Assembly (NCBI GenBank): GCA_024305405.1
Contig: JAKNDB010000110.1
Coordinates: 868,001-932,000, forward strand
DNA: 64,000 bases
Source: Dirofilaria immitis
Taxonomy: Eukaryota; Nematoda; Chromadorea; Rhabditida; Onchocercidae
Reading direction: 5' to 3'
The notes under the pieces are model-generated. The model had not been told where the DNA came from, searched no databases, and saw nothing but the letters and a program-made list of their open reading frames with translations. Shown here in pieces: positions 45,805-58,522 of this stretch. Position 1 is the stretch's first letter. Each line of letters opens with the position of its first letter. Both the position numbers and the translations under genes were made by a program.

Positions 45805-48800
45805 CTGATTATTATATATATAAATTAATGTATATTTCATATACAAATTAATGCATCTTTGCATTTGCTATAGTATAATAACTGAAATCGTTTCCTTCAA
45901 ATGTCCTATAGATTGCACTCAAGGTCTATTATTCAAGCCTCAAACACTTCCCTGTCCATTTTTAATTTGAGAATAAATAAATTATAATTAGAAATGAATC
46001 TAACACGTAAAAAGTGTTTTATGGACTTGAATGGAATAACTGATAATAAGATATGCAAGTGCCAGAATTTTCTCTTCATCTTTTACACATTTTTTCATAA
46101 AAATATATAAATAAAATTAAATTTTAGGTAAGCCTTATTTCTAATCGTTTTATAAAGCATCATTATTAAAAAGTAAATTTCAAATATAGTTGAAGAGTTG
46201 GAATTTTTCTCGTTTGAAACATTTTTCCCTTCCTCTCGTTTTAAAATTTGTCGGATACCACTATTATTTGAATAATAGACAATCAGTTGCAAATAAAATT
46301 TTTAGTGCTACTAAGACAAATCAAAATAATAAAGACAATAAGAAATTGATGAAACAACGAGCTTTTAGCATGTTCAATTCATTTTTAGAAAGAAGTGCTG
46401 TTAAAAATAGTTGAATTTAACCATCAAGATGTAACTTAAATAAAAACTGCTATTTCAACGATTAAATTTCTGGTAAACAATTATTTGATAACAACATTTA
46501 TTTAATATTAGCATAGTTTACTATGTTCTATCATTAAGATTGGCATAGTTTCCTTTTTTTTTCAGTTATAGAATTGCAGATCACATTTTTTCTGCGAAAC
46601 GATAAACTGCAATTATAAATAAATTGATTAATAAATATGAATCAAACTTAAAGGATTAGTTGATACTATTTCGGTATCTCTGCACACTTATGTCCTTCTC
46701 TTTTTCCTTTTTTTTCATATTCTATTAAAGTATTATTCAATTTTTCGTAATTTTCGAAACTAATAGGGAATTTGAGCAAAACAAGTGAACCTAAATTTTT
46801 ATTTCCAAAATACTCATATAATTCAGTTCAACAATAATACAAATTGTAATTAAAAATATCATTTCTCAAGATTTATATAGTGATTTTCTTAAGTAAAAAA
46901 TTAAAACATGTCATTCACCTTAATTCTCTAAATAGGTGATTACAAATAATTATACCGTGAAATCATTTTTTACCTTGAAATACATAAATTTAATAATATT
47001 CGGAGGATTTCTGTGCTTATTTGACCACTATTTATTTAAATTCTTTTATTTATTCTGTTACTTTTATCGATAGCATTTTAATATGATTATTATCAGAACA
47101 TTTTTTATCACTTTTAACTAGGGAAAAAATTGAGTCCAAAATGAAACAAAAAAATTTTTTCAATAATAAAATATTAAAGCAAAATTGACAGCTGAAATTT
47201 ATCGATTTTAATCTAGCAAATAATCTGCTTCATGCAGTGCACTTCAACTGAATAAGCATCGACCCTGAAATGTCTCGAATTAATGTTTATTAAGTAAAAG
47301 TGCTTTATAAGCCTTACTATAAATGTGCTGAGAAGCATTTATGGTGAACTAACACTTAACAAAGTCTCAAGTACAATGATTAATTTTTTTGTTTTATTTG
47401 CAGTTTAATTAACCAATAAACTATTGACAACAATATTTGATCGACATATTAGTGAAACAGAAAAGGCAGAAAATATTTGCATCGAATGCAATTATTCAGT
47501 AACAGTTAGTAATCTTCTAGAAATAATTATATTAAATGAAATGTTTCTAAATAAAATCTTATATTTCTTGGAAATATTAATAATAAATTATATATTTTCG
47601 AAAAGCAAACTAAAAATATCCGAGACATATCTATCATAATTTACATCATATACGTTTTATAACAAATGAAAAAATGATTTCAAAATTATGATTAATTTAT
47701 AATTTCTCTTTGTTGACTAAATAGAAGCATTTAGCAAAGCTCTACGCAATATTTAGGTTAATTTTACAAATCCATATGAATCGGTGAAGCAAAATCTTCG
47801 CGTTCCTACAAAAATTTTCCACTTGTTAGCAACGAATCTGTAAGTCTCCTCGTCCTGTATAATTTTGAAAAAATTTCTAAGCTTTGAAAAAAATGATAGT
47901 ATTATCTGAATTTATTATTCGATTAGTCGAATCTGTTCAATTCTCAGACAAAATTCATCATATGCTTGCTAAACCAAAACAAAAATTAAAGATATAGTGT
48001 TATTGAATAAAAATAAAAATTTGTAAAGAAATTTTTGGAAATTTCAGAAATATAATCGATGTCGATATTTTGATAAATTTTAACGCATAAATCAATAAAT
48101 TATGATCTCTGATTACATAGATTTCAATCCCAGAGAAAAGCTGATAAAATGTATTTCGGGTTGAAATGATGTTATTTGTTGTGATAACTAACCAATCTTT
48201 GCTCTCTATTGTTTAAAGTATTCCATAATGCCATTTCTTTTGAATTATTCATTCATTTCCTTCTTTCTTTTTGTGGTCCACATATGATTTGAATATTTCA
48301 TGTATCATATTGATAATAGAAACTAAAAGTTATATAAATACAGTTCAGAATCTGTTTATCAATTCAAAATTTCAGAACAATAATTGTGTAATAGGAATGG
48401 AAAATGAATTTCAGCAAATTATTTAGTATATTCGATATTAATAAACGATTATCCTACCATTATCTTTAAAGGAAATATCTGGGATGATACGATACTATGT
48501 GTATTTCTAGATAAAAATCTTTTGCCCTTCATTTTATAAACTTATTAGTTTTTTTGTTTTCATATTTGAGCGTTTGATCATTTTATCATGGTGCGTTTAT
48601 TAATAATTGTAGAATTTTTTTCAGCAGGATGATATGTTTTCTAATTTGTTCAAACAGTGAAAATATTAATTTAGTGTTGGCTAACTAAAATCAAATGGTT
48701 CAACCTGTTCAGTAACTTAAAAAATGAATTGAATAATCGGAATCATTCGACTATTTTTCTTATGAATCTTATTTAAAAAAACTGTATATAATTAAATAGC

Positions 48801-49136
48801 AAGAAGGCGATAAGACACTGCTGATAATCACAAGTATCCACCGTCATGTATGAATGAATGAAATATATCGAACATTGATGAAATCTAAAATCGTTGCGTA
48901 ATTTCAACGGTAAACTTAATACAGAAAACATTTGCAAAGAATTGCTCAAAAAGACGAATGTTTTAAGATATATACCTAGTTTATAAATTTCATATCAGTG
49001 GTATGAATGAATTAATTTTAATAAAACTAACATTACTTTTGAAGTTTTCGTTAGCTCGAAAAAGAAAGATAAGCTTAAAAACTGAATCGAAACATTGAAT
49101 AAGTGATTAAGAGGATTCAAATGGAAACAGGGAAGG

Positions 49137-49138
<2 letters not shown>

Positions 49139-49214
<76 letters not shown>
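49139..49214. repeat. (AT)38 microsatellite
   Basis: An uninterrupted AT dinucleotide run of about 76 bases. The Tyr-Ile-rich open frame across it is a translation of the repeat. Confidence 0.97.
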
Positions 49215-49217
<3 letters not shown>

Positions 49218-50293
49218 AGATGATAAGCGATTCTTACTGAACAACTTTTTATCTGCCATTTGGTTAAAAATTCAAAGAAAGTTTTGTCACGCTTTATAAA
49301 GTAAAATTCTGGATGATCAAAGCACTTATTGGTTTTGAAATATTCTGAAAAATATTGCTTGCGATTAGATTCCATCTGATTTCTTACAAATATTTCAAAG
49401 CTCAGCCTTATGTAAAATTTTTCAGAAATTAAATTTAAAACAAACTTATTTCGAATAAGATTGATTAATACTTTTTCGCAAACTTGAAAATCAGCTTCGT
49501 GAAAATAGATTATCTGGAAAACACTGTTAAAAACCTTTTCGATCAGATGAAATTTTCTGATTTTTTAAGTTTTGGCTGTAAGTTACTTTTTTTTTTCAAG
49601 TGTAGAGAAAGTAAATCTATGTAAAGCAAATTACGCTCTTGTCTCTTATTGGATCCTTATATGATGAGATATTCTTTCATTGAAAATACTTTTCTAAATT
49701 TTGAATTTAGGAAAACATTAATTACATTGACGAAACACTAATCATTGTTAGAAAAAAGATAATGAATTAAGATTTTTTCGTTTGCTTATTTTCCTTGCGT
49801 AAATAAGAATCTCTTCTATAAAAGTACAAGAAAAAGAAAAGTATATTCAGAAACAAATAATGGCATCATGAGTATGGCACGCGGTAATATTAGCTATGTT
49901 AAGATCAGTAATATGACTATTATCGATGAAAATTGTATCGCCCCAAATAGAGTATTTCATATTGCAGGAATTATTTGATGTTATTACTGATAAGTCTTCC
50001 TAATTGTTTAACAAAAATTAGATGCTAGAATTGATTAATCCATTTTGGAATTTTTTTCCCGAATTTATGTTTTCAATTTTCTGCAATTTTCTGAATTTAT
50101 TCAGAATTAATCTAGTTAGATCAACGAGTTCCAGGACAAAGATAAAAATAGATAAATATTTGTTGCTTTCGGAGTTATATTTATATGTAATCTTTGAATT
50201 TGAAAAACTTCGTTTGAGAAGTCTACAAATTTTTCAAAAAAATATCGGGTTAAACCTTGAGTATTTCAATAATTTTGTATACTTTCAGGAAAG

Positions 50294-50362
50294 ATGACAA
50301 TATTCAAAGATGCAACATCCGATGAAGATGAGCGTCAGCCTATTTATAGCTATTCGCTAGGA
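50294..50362 (+). CDS. Possible first coding exon of a + strand gene
   Basis: After a CTTTCAG acceptor and five bases (GAAAG), ATG 50294 opens 23 codons (MTIFKDATSDEDERQPIYSY...) ending at a GTTAGT donor. A short leader between an acceptor and the ATG is typical of spliced-leader trans-splicing or a 5' UTR intron in nematodes. It may be the start of the gene at 52316-53480, but the phases differ, so an intermediate exon would be needed. A comparable acidic segment at 51149-51223 (MIPAKEEDVLGLSTSDGLHF, ending at GTAGGT) could be an alternative exon. Confidence 0.35.
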
Positions 50363-50599
50363 GTTAGTTTTATTATTTTCATTATTGAAATTAAAATATG
50401 AAAAATCATAAAATTTGAAGCAATCATTTCCTCACTGTTGTGGATTGATTCGAAGTGATCGCCAACGTTACATTTTCCTGTTTTCCTCGCATATTCATAC
50501 CTAGTCAGTCATACGGTTATTTCAAAAGAACGAAATGAAGTACGAAATATATATTATAAGCATTTCGAATTACCATCATAATGATTATACTTCTTTCCT

Positions 50600-50651
50600 G
50601 GAAGAGACTATTCACAACAAATTGTGGAAGAGACTATCCACAACAAATTGT
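50600..50651. repeat. Two-copy tandem duplication, 26-base unit
   Basis: The copies GGAAGAGACTATTCACAACA... and GGAAGAGACTATCCACAACA... differ by one base (50600-50625 and 50626-50651). Confidence 0.9.
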
Positions 50652-51746
50652 AACGTTTGAGCTTTTAACTGAATTCTTCGTTAAATGTTTGAACATATTT
50701 TAATGGCGCATGTGAAAAAGTGAAACAAAAGAATTAGAATTCGCAATATTCTTATCATTGATGACTCGTTATTGTCGATCTCATACCATCTGAAGTAAGT
50801 AAATTAAGAATCCGAAAATTCAAATTTTTACTATATATGAGAGAGAGAATCGATCGAATACTGGAATTAAACAAAAACTTAGACCTAAATTAAATCATGG
50901 TTGGATCTAAGGATGAAAACGTCAAGAATCATGATAGTGGCGTATTACAATAGTTTTGACTACAAGAGTTTATAGAAAAAAGAGAAAGATGAGACATGTC
51001 AACAGTTTGGGAAGACAACGAAATGACAAAAGAATCAGAGTATCCCTAATTGCATGTTGACGTACGTATGTGTATGGTCATGCTATATGTGAGCTCGTGA
51101 AAATTGGAGGAGAAGAAAGAGCATTGATTTAATTTTTTATTTAAAAAAATGATTCCCGCCAAGGAAGAAGATGTCCTCGGTTTGAGCACAAGCGATGGAT
51201 TGCATTTTGTCGAAATTGAAGGAGTAGGTAGGGGTGGGGGCGACGAATGGGACAGGATGAAATGAATTATTTGCAAAATGGATGGTATCACTTTTTCTAG
51301 AGTTTCGATGATTATTACTTCATTTTGTTGTTACTTATACGGATGAGACAAAAAGTGAAAAGCGGAATTAATTTAAAAAGTTTATCATACGAACACGCCA
51401 ATAGTATGTTTTTTAGATGAAATATTACACGTAATCATTAGTTATTTTCTTTTTTTTTTTTCTTCATATATGATGGTTTATAATATATTTATATATTTGT
51501 CGTTTTTAATCGATTGCTTTAATTTATTTATACAATTATCATTTTTTTTTCGTGTTTCGTATTTCGATATTTATTTTTTTTATTTTATTTTATTTGATAA
51601 TTGACAAGAAAAAGAGAAAATTTATTCCTTTGAAATTTTACAAGAAAAGGAGAATTCGAATTATTAAACAATGCTGACTGATATCGAAAGATTTTGCGTG
51701 TTTTTTTAATAATTAGTAGAAGCTATTCATATAGTTTCCTCTTCCT

Positions 51747-51782
51747 GATAATTATTGATAATGGTCATTATCAATAATTATC
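51747..51782. repeat. 36-base palindrome
   Basis: Perfect 17-base arms (GATAATTATTGATAATG and its reverse complement) flank a two-base centre, GT. Confidence 0.9.
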
Positions 51783-52315
51783 TAATCTGTTTCCTACTAT
51801 AGACGTTCCAAATAAGAAACTTTTCTCAACCATCGTGACAATACATGTATAACTAATTAATCCTTATATATCTTACTATCTTAATAAATTAAAAATATCA
51901 AAAATATTTTGCTCACAGCACATTTTTCATGGCAGACTTACATGAAGTATTTTGAATTTTGCCCTGACATTGTTTTTTATATTCTTTACAAACATTAATT
52001 GCTGCTGTTCTTAATAACCATGTCTATGCGTAAGTAAAAGTCAAACAGTTTTGTTTGGGATTATACATCTAAGGCTAATTCTTGTCGGGTATCTTATTTT
52101 CCCAGTTTTAAGTTCTCTACAGAAATTTCAATTTTAAATTCTCTAGATTGATATTAAAATTAATAGTTGTGTAGGATTCATGCCTTCTCATCTCATATGT
52201 AATCGACAAACATTTATTTGTTTATGGAGCATACGTTGTGAGATTAATTAATTTGATGAACTTTCCATTATCTGCTTGATAAAATAGTAAAAACTTTTCG
52301 AAAGAGAAATTTCAG

Positions 52316-53480
52316 GAACTATTTTAGCAGTATGATATGCAATGAGACGTGTAGATTCACACCGTTTCGAAGTAAACTTACTCGTAGAACGTATTCATCG
52401 ATACGCTGTTCACGTCAAACTCAACGGACACAACTAGAAACTATTAAGAATAGAAATCTTAATGAAGAACAACATCAATACTTACACCAAGGATGCCATA
52501 CAATTAGTGAAGAATGTATCTCAATTGATCAATCTATCGAGACTCAAAATAGCGAACTATATGGTGACATCAGTGCTACTAGTTACTGTATTTTTTCTCG
52601 AGGACCTACACAGCTTCGTGATTCACGTCGTAAAACAGCAGAACAATGGCGATCCAGGAAAAATTCGCTAGTAAATGACGAGTATTATCCGGCAGAAGTA
52701 CGACGTGGTCAGAAAGTTAAATTTTCATCTGCTAATAATAATAAATCATTTCTTCGAAATCTGAGAAACATTTTGGAAAATAAGGAAAGTGTCCAAATTC
52801 CCGCAATCAAACATTCTCAAGATATTCGAACTCATCTCGCACCGTCATTTTTTCATCATCCACCGTAAGTCTAAAATCAAAAAGCTGCAGCTTTGAATCG
52901 AATTTTGCTTCGTGGATCACTCTGACTCACTTTCTGGGATCAAATCTAGTATTCAGTCGAAGGAATTGTATTTAAAATCTGCTGGACTAGATGAAATCCA
53001 AGTGAATATATCTGAACAAAGTCCGAATCTTTCAAATGGAGAGGTAAGTCAAATATTTCGTACAATTATTCTCATTATTCATTTGATACGAGCAGTAATG
53101 TCATGAAACAATAAGATTTTTAATTCGTCTTCGTGATGTTTGTTGTTTTTCATTTTTAGCATCAATTTTCAATTAATCCCCGAAATGAATACATATCATA
53201 TTTTGCATTCTTTTACTCTTATAAATCTTTTTCAATATTGCAATTCTTTAAATAATGTTTCATCTTTATGAAAAGAAAAAAATTCTCATGTGCGGAACTT
53301 TATATTCTTTTTTATACCGTGTTTTCTTCCTTTTAGCATGATTATGTCTGTACACTAAGAGAAATGAATCGTTATCGTTTGCCTTTGCGAAAGAAGCAAA
53401 TTATTGATAAGGATATTGATTTAAACGATGAATTGGAAATGAGTAATCGACAACGAACTATTTCATTTGCCAGTTCAAAG
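52316..53480 (+). CDS. Basic, Ser/Arg-rich protein, unrecognised (internal exons, partial)
   Basis: Exon 1 starts after a TTTCAG acceptor (or at ATG 52332) and runs to the GTAAGT donor at 52867. Exon 2, 52951-53043, starts after AAATCTAG and ends at GTAAGT. Exon 3, 53337-53480, starts after CCTTTTAG and ends at GTTTGT; the stop 13 bases later would end the protein if that donor is unused. The phases agree. The translation of about 255 residues has no membrane segment and is rich in Arg, Ser and Asn, with basophilic kinase-like sites (RRKTAEQW, SRKNSL, NRQRTISFAS). It reads like the cytoplasmic tail of a larger protein such as a channel or receptor, but I do not recognise it. Upstream and downstream exons are unresolved. 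Confidence 0.6.
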
Positions 53481-54250
53481 GTTTGTAAATAATATTTAAA
53501 ATTTATGCAAAAAAACGAAGGGAAAATGTAGAAAAAGGCAAAGAGAATGTGGAAATGAGAAAAGAAGGAATCGCATGTCATAATTTTAATTGAAAAAATA
53601 TAATTTGGAAATATCTGAAAATTTATGACCATTTTACTCACGAAACACTAACAATATTTCATGCACTAATAATATTCTAATTATTATATTAAATATTTTC
53701 AATTATAAGATTTTTTGGAGAATTGGTGACAAACTTATAAATTTTATATAATGCTTTTGGATATATTTTCATGCTATAGATATTAAAAACTCCAATATTG
53801 TACGAAGTTTTAACAACTAAGGGTTGATAATAAGATTAAAGATAAAAATGTATTATGTACCTAAAAGCAATCAAGCGGGCAAATATTGCGTTAATGATGG
53901 AAAATGAAACTATGGAAACGTTTCATTTTCCTTACTTCGATACTTGCAACTTTTTCACTATCATGAAATCGTACCCTTTCATTCTTAATACTTGATTTCA
54001 TTTCTGTTCTGTTCTACTTTCCTTTTTTTTTCTTCTGTCATTTGTCATTTATCAGTCATTTTAGATCTTTTCGTTATTTGCATTCAATCATTTTCTTTGC
54101 ATGTTTTTTCATGTTTTTTTATTTTATTTTCTCTCTTTTGAATACAACATCTTACGGTAATTTTGTTATACAATGAGATGAAAAAGAAACAAGTGACAAA
54201 AAGTAATTCTTTATAAGTTTAATGGAAGTTTTATAAAGATTGTACGTGTG

Positions 54251-54251
<1 letters not shown>

Positions 54252-54286
<35 letters not shown>
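54252..54286. repeat. (GT)n microsatellite
   Basis: An uninterrupted TG run of about 35 bases. Confidence 0.95.
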
Positions 54287-54288
<2 letters not shown>

Positions 54289-54458
54289 GTGTGGCATCAA
54301 CTAGACCATAGTTTTAGAACATAAAAATAAGTGGGGAACTATAAAATATAAATTTACAATGAGGGTATTTTTAAATAACAGGTTGTAATTTCACCGTCAA
54401 GAATAAGACTGTATGAAGAATAAGAATATATTATATATGTATGTATGTATCTGGTGTG

Positions 54459-54586
54459 TTAACAGTATTCTGATTGCTATATATGTGTTAATGAAATTAT
54501 CATTAAAATCAGTATATAAATTTTAACAGTATTTTGATTGCTATATATGTGTTAATGAAATTATCATTAAAATCAGTATATAAATT
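54459..54586. repeat. Two-copy tandem duplication, 64-base unit
   Basis: The copies at 54459-54522 and 54523-54586 differ by a single base (TATTCTG versus TATTTTG). This is the longest direct duplication seen in the window, and its near-identity points to a recent event. Confidence 0.9.
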
Positions 54587-57035
54587 ATATTTCTTTTCTG
54601 ATAATAATTCGAATAAAAGTTGTCAAAATTTGTATCCTGCTTCATTTCAAAAAGTTTTTGTCAAAAATTTGCATCCTGCCAGTCACTTCTAGCGCATTTA
54701 ATTTCTTTTCCGTAAGAAGAGAAATCTTTGACTTTTGACTTTGCGTTATAATTTTTAACAAAAATAAATATATAAATTTATTTATTTATTTCCATCCTTG
54801 TCTTAATGAAAAATCAGCTTATTTCTCTTTTTTCTTTTTGTTTCATAACAGCTAAATAATTAAAATTTGCTGTTTAAAAATAAGTAATCAGTTTAAATGT
54901 GGAGATGCTGGCAAGAATTGCAATAGTGAATTCTATTTTGATTCATTTTCGAAAACTTTTGAAATCATCAAAATGAAAAATAAAGAATTATATTTTATTT
55001 GCAGCTTATCAAATATGCACGTCACAAGATTATATGAGATTCATAAATCACAAATATCATTAATTATATGCGCATTCACTATATAACAAGAAACTTTATA
55101 ATTGCAATATATTTCATCATATTGCTAATTTTACTTATGTTGCCATTGATAGACTTTAACAAGCAAACTCTTTATTTTATATTATATTAATGATCATATG
55201 GATTGCTTTTTATTGTTATGTTTAAATTCCCTATGCATTTATATTAAGGAGAAGATTAGAGAGAAATTTTATCAGTATGTAAATGTACCACTTTATCTGT
55301 TTTTACATAAAGCCATGTAGGCTTAGTTATGGGCGCTTAATTTCTTGAATAAGCTAGAAAAATTTTCAGAAAATAAAAAATGACGAACGAAGTACTTATA
55401 TTCTTTGTAATGCCACCCGTGGAATATACAGAAGTTATATCATAATATATGTCATCATGACTATGTGATTAAAATGACCTACTAATTATTTAGCAAACAA
55501 GAAAATTGAATTAATTTCTGGATTCTGCAATATATTTATGCATAATTTGGGAAATAAGATTAAAAACAGAACTCATAATAACAGAATATGTTCGGTCATG
55601 ATAACATATAAAATGAAATTTTCAATAATTAATTTTTAAGTTAAATTTTACCGAATAATAAGCTTTCAAAGATTTAGTTCTAAACCAATGCTGCAATATT
55701 TTCTATTTAAATTTCTCTTAACTTCATGTGTCTATTTTGTGCCTTTCCTTCTCCTTTCTCTAGTTGTTATTCTTCTATTAAATATCCGCTGAGGCAAGGA
55801 TGTATGAGCGAGGTCTCGATTAAGTAACTTATTTTTGTCACTCGTTTCTTCTTTTTTTTGCTGTTAATCAACCAAATTATTTGGAGAAAATATTACATTG
55901 AACTCTGTCAAATTTCTTAATAGCCAATAAATATTATCAACTGTGACAAAGAATTTTTCTGGACTTGGATTACTTTCTAGCGACAATATATGGGGTTTAT
56001 TCGAGAAGCATTTATTCGCTGTATAGTGTTCGCCCATTCATCTGAATTTAATCGAAGCAATAACACAGTTTGAGCACTGAATTTTTCGTGTAATTATCTT
56101 TTGTTTTAAAGTGGTTTTAAACTTGCCAAATTCAAGCTCCACTTTTTATCATGGTTAGGTTTCTACATAAAAATTAATGGACTAAATATTTCTGCCTCTT
56201 TAATATATTAATTTTCAATCTTTAAATTATATAACTTTTGCTTCTATACGAAAAAATTGCTACAAGAGATTCCTGAAATAGCATGCGAATTAAATAAGTT
56301 GGAAATTAATTTCTATGCTATTTCCAGAATTTTTGCAATAATTTTTATGTTTTCCCTTACGACTGATTATAATACAAATGCAAGAATACAAATGTGAGAT
56401 TCTGCAGGATAAACATAAGATTAGTAAAACTTCTTGGTAATGCAAACAACTAAAAGAGGTGGTTCAGGTAGCGAAATGAGTAAACTTCAATATGAATCTA
56501 TTGATTACGGGAAAAGAAGGAGAAAAAAGTATATTGCGAAGATTTGTAAAATGGTAAATTTGCTGGAAAAATTTAAGTAATACAGCAAGTATTAATAAAA
56601 TAAGTGAAATGTTTTTTAATAAAAGAATCCTTAACTTTTAATTTTAATCAGACATATATGTATATATAATTTATGAAGAAACAGAAACATTAATAGATGC
56701 CAGTATGCTTTGTAAATGATTCTTGACAAGATGAAATTAAAAGGGAAGAAAAAACTGTTCCAAGCATATGATCCTTCTATCCTAAATCCATGGAGGACGA
56801 GTAGTGTGAAGTAAAATTTGCAATGCAGCAGGTTGTATAGCGTACCCATTGAATACAAATATGCAGAAGTGTATAAATAAATTGTTATTAATATGCAGAA
56901 ATATATATTCGCATCAATATTTGTTACTTTTTGTTTTCCTTCTAGCATCGAAATTTATCTTTCGAAGGCAATAATATTAGCAACAAATTTCGTATATGAA
57001 TATAAATAAAACTTTTTAATATGTATCTTTATACT

Positions 57036-57195
57036 TATTACTACTATTTATTTATTATTATTATTATTATTGTTTATTATTATTATTATTGTTTATTATT
57101 ATTATTATTATTATTATTATTGTTTATTGTTTATTATTATTATTATTTATTATTATATTATTGTATTATTTATTATTTATTACTTATTATTATTT
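57036..57195. repeat. (TTA)n-type microsatellite with TTTA/GTTTA interruptions
   Basis: About 160 bases of ATT triplets broken by TTGTTTATT. The Tyr/Leu/Ile open frame here is the repeat translated. Confidence 0.95.
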
Positions 57196-57474
57196 GTTAT
57201 TAAAATCGTTCACTTATTCACATAATCATGATATGCTTTATATATGTATTAAAAATGAAATAAAATAAATACGAATTATGCTATATTCGTAAATTGATGT
57301 ATTTGCCTGTTTATTTTTACCTATATTATGCTTATATTTTTGCTGAAAAAAAGAAATGCTTATGTATTTTTTTGACAATCATTTATATATATGTACTTTG
57401 TTCTGTTAAAATATACACCGTATATTCTTTATCTTCGTCTCTTTTAAATATATTATATATTTGAATATTTATAT

Positions 57475-57670
57475 GGTGCAATTGAAAAGACTTTTTGAAA
57501 CAGCAGAGAAGGAAGGAAGCAAACAGGAGTGTAAGATATCAGTTAGTGAGCAGACAGAGGATATAAAGCAAGCTTTTGAGCTCAAGTTCTGTGATGTGTA
57601 TCTCCTCCTGATGAAATCGATGCTGCATGTTGGAAATGCAACGGGTGGCAAGCAATTTCATATTTTCTAA
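57475..57670. other. GC-enriched exon-like segment, strand uncertain
   Basis: About 200 bases are markedly richer in G and C than their surroundings and open in several frames. On + they read VQLKRLFETAEKEGSKQE, then ISVSEQTEDIKQAFELKF, to a TAA at 57668. On - a TTTCCAACATGCAG acceptor leads into HRFHQEEIHITELELKSL (stop at TGA) or into a Ser/Cys-rich frame starting IDFIRRRYTSQNLSSK. The composition says coding exon; the minus-strand acceptor is the better splice signal. No family was recognised. Confidence 0.35.
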
Positions 57671-58430
57671 TTTATCATTATCATACTTTGATATCAAGCA
57701 TGTATCGTTATCCAATTGAAAGATAGCGATATCAACGATATACAAACGTAAGTACGTATTCTTCAAATATTAGCTAATGTACTGAAATTTGATAGTAAAA
57801 AGTGATGATAAAAGTAACATCAGATTATGAATGAAAATGACATGATAATAGTATAATCTATTCAATTTTACATTCATTATCTTTTTCCTTTCAGTGTATG
57901 TCGTGTTGTCTCGTATATGATAAAAATTAGCTCACAAGTACGGTTTTTTTTTTTTCAGTGTATATGGTCCCAGTTTTAATTTTTTTCCTTCAATTTCTTT
58001 CAGTGATAATTTTTATTTCTTAAATTTCAAAATTATTTACTTTATCATGGGTCTATTCCTGACATAATTTTTGGATCTACAATCCCGGAAAAAAAGGGAA
58101 CTTTTTATTTTGGATGCGTCGATAACAGTATTGGAACTCGGTTCGTCGTTTGTTACATTTTATAAATTGGCAACCATCAGTGATGAACCCATTATAGTTA
58201 ACCTCGACATTTATAAATTATATGCGTAATCATTTAATTTTGATTTAATCCAGATTTTATCTTGCTGATTTTAATTAGAAAGAAAAAGAAATTCAAACAA
58301 AGAAACAAGATGAACCAATTTTTTTGTGCAAATGAATTTTTTTTTCTTTTCTAGAAATTGAAAAAGATCAGCAAGATATAACACCAAATTGAAATTGATA
58401 TTCTAATCCTTATCCATTTCATTGCTTTAC

Positions 58431-58522
58431 CTTTTCTCCGGACGATTTCTGTTTGGGACTGATTTACCTGTTCCGCTTTGTCATCTTTCTTCACTTGTTC
58501 CAAAATTGCATTAATAGAGTAT
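58431..58522 (-). CDS. Possible internal exon of a transcription factor (eh1/octapeptide-like motif)
   Basis: The minus-strand exon runs from a TTTATTAG acceptor to a GTAAAG donor. It is 92 bases and open in one phase only, encoding YSINAILEQVKKDDKAEQ and then NQSQTEIVRRK. YSINAIL resembles the Groucho-binding eh1 motif or the Pax octapeptide (YSINxxLG). No homeobox or paired box was found nearby, so the identity is a guess from one short motif. The segment at 57475-57670, read on the minus strand, could be a later exon. Confidence 0.3.

Larger units (their letters stand above)
43625..50293. other. Long AT-rich intergenic stretch
   Basis: About 6.7 kb holding the globin promoter at its left edge and no secure gene. 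One weak exon-like segment on + at 46306-46414 follows a TTTTTAG acceptor, encodes ATKTNQNNKDNKKLMKQ and then AFSMFNSFLERSAVKNS, and ends at TGA. It has no partner exon. The inverted repeat at 45740-45804 and the AT microsatellite at 49139-49214 are listed separately. Confidence 0.35.
53481..57460. other. AT-rich stretch without a supported gene
   Basis: It probably contains the 3' end or introns of the gene at 52316-53480. Apart from the microsatellites and the 64-base duplication listed separately I see nothing I can support. The open frame on the minus strand at 56948-56631 is hydrophobic low-complexity sequence. Confidence 0.35.

Noticed and set aside
48995..49375. 126-codon minus-strand open frame
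   Set aside because: It is built around the AT repeat (Tyr-Ile run), with no splice or family support.
56631..56948. 105-codon minus-strand hydrophobic open frame as a membrane protein
   Set aside because: AT-rich low-complexity translation with no splice sites, no family features and no transcript-like composition.
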